Program-made: the position numbers and the translations under genes | In this document: positions 37,614 to 39,648 of the stretch, piece by piece | How positions within the stretch are numbered: the stretch's first letter is position 1 | How the letters are laid out: the number at the start of each line of letters is the position of its first letter | The notes under the pieces: model-generated | The model's database searches: none | Told to the model about the DNA's origin: nothing | What the model saw: the letters and a program-made list of their open reading frames with translations, nothing else | DNA from: UBA4615 sp044368415 | GTDB lineage: Bacteria; Pseudomonadota; Gammaproteobacteria; Burkholderiales; Burkholderiaceae_E | Reading direction: 5' to 3' | Assembly: GCA_044368415.1 (NCBI GenBank) | Contig: JBIPLJ010000143.1 | Coordinates: 1-39,648 of the forward strand | Length of the DNA: 39,648 nt

Positions 37614-39295
37614 AGTTCTACACCTTCAAAAGGGCTATTACGGCTCGCTGGTAACGGTATGCTTTCTATGTCTATACCCATACCGCGCTGGTACTGCAAT
37701 ACAGATTGACGCAATCTTGTCTGTTCATCGCCGTTAATAGTTAAACTCAGCATGCGCGCGGCATCTGTTGTTTTGTTAGCCATAATGATATGGATACTGA
37801 CTATACCTTTTTGGCCGCTTCGCCCTAAACGTCCGTTAGTTTGTATCCATCGTTCGAGCGACCAGATTGTACTAAACCAAATCAGCGTATAACCGCCAAA
37901 CTGCAAATTAAGACCGTGCGCGGCTGATTGAGGGTGTATCAGTAGGTTTTCTATCCTCCCTGCATTCCACCTGTCGATCACATCTTGTGCGTTTTTACTG
38001 GGCATAATTGTGTACGGTATGCCTTCTTTCCTAAAACGTGCGGTTATGCGGTCTCTGTCGTGCGTGAAGTAGTATGGTATTAAGCAATTTTGGTTTAACG
38101 TTTCGACTATCTCAATTAGTTTGTCCAGTTTAGCCGAGTGCAGCTCTTTCCACGACCGCTTACCATATTCATCGGTTACGTGTATGGCACCGTTGCATAT
38201 CTGCCAGCACATCATTGATTTAGCGCCGCCGTTGCTTGCCAGTATAGGGTTTTCGAGCATCTCGAACAGCGCTTCTTTTTCTAACACTTTGTAGTGTTGC
38301 ATAACCTCGTTAGGTAAATCAACATAGTGTAAAAAAGGCGGTAGTACCTTAGGCAGTATGCCGTAATCCGCCGCATTCAGTTCAACAGTTACATCGGCAA
38401 TAAGCTCGTGTATGCGTTGAGGACCACCGTCTCTTATCTCCCACAATGGCCTAGCTTCCCCTTCCCCGTCATTTAACTCGTATTTGTCAATGTGAGGTGC
38501 TAGTTTACCAGCCTTATGAAAGAAACGCCCTAAGTACGTGTCAAACTTTTTATGTAGTCGCGCACCGTGATCTATTATGTAAAAAGGCGACCACAACGAC
38601 CTTAAGCCGTTAGGCGATGGTGTACCTGTCATGATGGCAGAACGTTTAAACCTGTGTGGCGGTACGATTATCTTTTCACCTGTATTTGGGTCTATGAGTG
38701 ACTTACCATCTGGCCCTTTTAGCGTCATGCGAGTACCGTAGTTAGTAAGTACTTTAAAGCGCTTAGAGTTCTTGTCTTTAAACATGCTGCTTTCATCAAT
38801 TATCAAGGCGTCATAGTGTGCACCCCAATCGGCCCTAATGTGTGTTTGCAACCACTGCAACAGTTCCGGGTTAATTAGGTGGATGTGGGACTGCCTAGCT
38901 TGGGCAAAAGCACGTTCTTTTTCGTTACCCCTGAGAAGTTGGAACGTGAGATGACATGTGTGCGACCAATCTCTGGCCTCTTGCCGCCAAACGGTCTCAC
39001 ATACTTTTATAGGCGCTATGACAAGTACGGGTTTAGATATGATACCCCACTCAAACATATCGGCTATGGCTGTAAGCCCAATGATTGTTTTACCCAACCC
39101 CACATCAACATGGATAGCCGTGCCGTCGCGCTCTTGACCCGTATATTGACCCGTTTGCCTATTTCTCACTGGCGTACCTGTAAATATCTTATGCGCGGCG
39201 CGTATCTGGTAATCGCGCATATGCGCACCGTCCTTAAAACGGTAACGGTCAGCATTGGTTTGCTTAGGTGTCGGATCAGAAAACGGGTCAATCAT
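37610..39295 (-). CDS. SNF2-like DEAD/DEAH helicase
   Basis: A protein of 561 residues from ATG 39295; a TTG three codons earlier is possible but has a worse ribosome site. It has motif I VGLGKT (about 66-70), motif II LIIDESS (Asp about 167), motif III TGTPSPNG, motif V HGLNLQFGG and motif VI QTNGRLGRSGQK. It is of the type found beside DUF2800, DUF2815, polymerase A and VRR-NUC genes in other phages. It probably remodels or unwinds replication or recombination intermediates. Confidence 0.9.
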   Translation of the reverse strand: MIDPFSDPTPKQTNADRYRFKDGAHMRDYQIRAAHKIFTGTPVRNRQTGQYTGQERDGTAIHVDVGLGKTIIGLTAIADMFEWGIISKPVLVIAPIKVCETVWRQEARDWSHTCHLTFQLLRGNEKERAFAQARQSHIHLINPELLQWLQTHIRADWGAHYDALIIDESSMFKDKNSKRFKVLTNYGTRMTLKGPDGKSLIDPNTGEKIIVPPHRFKRSAIMTGTPSPNGLRSLWSPFYIIDHGARLHKKFDTYLGRFFHKAGKLAPHIDKYELNDGEGEARPLWEIRDGGPQRIHELIADVTVELNAADYGILPKVLPPFLHYVDLPNEVMQHYKVLEKEALFEMLENPILASNGGAKSMMCWQICNGAIHVTDEYGKRSWKELHSAKLDKLIEIVETLNQNCLIPYYFTHDRDRITARFRKEGIPYTIMPSKNAQDVIDRWNAGRIENLLIHPQSAAHGLNLQFGGYTLIWFSTIWSLERWIQTNGRLGRSGQKGIVSIHIIMANKTTDAARMLSLTINGDEQTRLRQSVLQYQRGMGIDIESIPLPASRNSPFEGVEL

Positions 39296-39638
39296 GCTTT
39301 TCAATCTCCGCAGGTGGGTATATTCTTTCTGCCTCGCAGATAGCTAGTTCTTCTTTTAACCGATCTTCAACGTCTTCGTAACTATTGCACCATTTTAATA
39401 CTTTGACACCACGTGCGCTCATTTGCAGCATCATAGCTACCTGTACGGCTCGCGGCTTTTCATCGGGTTTTTTGATCTCGCAAACCATAGGAGGACCGGG
39501 CGACCAGATAGGTCGCATTACAAACCTATCTGGTACGCCTATTGTGCCGGGACAGGTAAACTTGAGTACCTTAAAACCATGCGCTTCAAACAACGTTTTG
39601 AAGCGGTTTTCTATTTTATTTTCCAGCACTTTTCTCAT
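39288..39638 (-). CDS. VRR-NUC domain nuclease
   Basis: A protein of 116 residues with GVPDRF (Asp37) and CEIKKPD (Glu54, Lys56), the PD-(D/E)XK core of VRR-NUC enzymes, then QVAMMLQMSARGVKV. These act on branched DNA or flaps. This is the complete copy; its first 116 bases reappear at the left end. The start overlaps the GcrA-like gene on the circle and the stop overlaps the helicase start. Confidence 0.9.
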   Translation of the reverse strand: MRKVLENKIENRFKTLFEAHGFKVLKFTCPGTIGVPDRFVMRPIWSPGPPMVCEIKKPDEKPRAVQVAMMLQMSARGVKVLKWCNSYEDVEDRLKEELAICEAERIYPPAEIEKHD

Positions 39639-39648
39639 GTCGCCACTT
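39523..39648. repeat. Terminal direct overlap, right copy
   Basis: Identical to 11-136. Joining base 39522 to base 11 gives a circular map of 39,512 bp with every junction gene intact. Confidence 0.9.

Noticed and set aside
1..39648. tRNA genes, integrase, lysogeny repressor
   Set aside because: I saw no cloverleaf, no tyrosine or serine recombinase motif and no cI-like gene. The visual search could miss a degenerate tRNA.

Overview
The window is an essentially complete genome of a lytic-type, short-tailed (podovirus-like, P22-type head and tail module) dsDNA phage. Bases 11-136 recur exactly at 39523-39648, so the contig is a circular map of about 39,512 bp written with a 126-bp overlap. 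Bases 1-10 do not belong to that overlap. I see no integrase, repressor, tRNA, CRISPR array or phage RNA polymerase. The host is probably an alphaproteobacterium (inference). The phage encodes a GcrA-like helix-turn-helix protein, and the CcrM methylation site GANTC is almost absent: I find only 4 by eye, against about 155 expected by chance.

Layout. A large regulatory region (about 16.47-17.23 kb) separates two divergent arms. It holds a 20-bp perfect palindrome, three copies of a 20-bp operator-like element, about 17 direct and 2 inverted copies of a short TACACTTAT iteron, and three 57-bp repeats with a TGTACA-N3-TGTACA core. Leftward (minus strand) from it run the early genes. First come many small unknown proteins (16.3-14.0 kb). 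Then come an AAA+ ATPase with a partner protein, two tiny zinc-binding proteins and a DEDD exonuclease (13.9-11.1 kb), and more unknowns. The replication block follows: primase-helicase, DUF2800 nuclease, DUF2815 ssDNA-binding protein and DNA polymerase A (8.9-1.3 kb). After the GcrA-like gene, transcription continues across the circle junction into a VRR-NUC nuclease and an SNF2-like helicase (39.6-37.3 kb).

Rightward (plus strand) run the late genes. The first encodes a secreted beta-rich protein and has its own terminator. Next are TerS, TerL, portal, scaffold, major coat, a decoration-like protein, gp4- and gp10-like tail proteins, a GNAT-like protein, an S74-chaperone protein, a virion M23 peptidase, a probable ejection protein, a tail fibre and a glycine-rich tip protein. 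The lysis cassette closes the arm: holin, Tlde1/DUF2778-type endolysin candidate, i-spanin, o-spanin and a small membrane protein. The two arms converge on one strong hairpin at 37316-37350.

Most neighbouring genes overlap by ATGA or TAATG, so translation is probably coupled. Several starts given here are internal ATG or GTG codons chosen for their Shine-Dalgarno sequence. The least explained features are the palindrome CTTTAAAG (24 copies, under 1 expected), the GANTC avoidance, the iteron region, and the small-gene region 11.8-18.3 kb. That region lacks CTTTAAAG and holds three of the four GANTC sites; the fourth lies just beside it.
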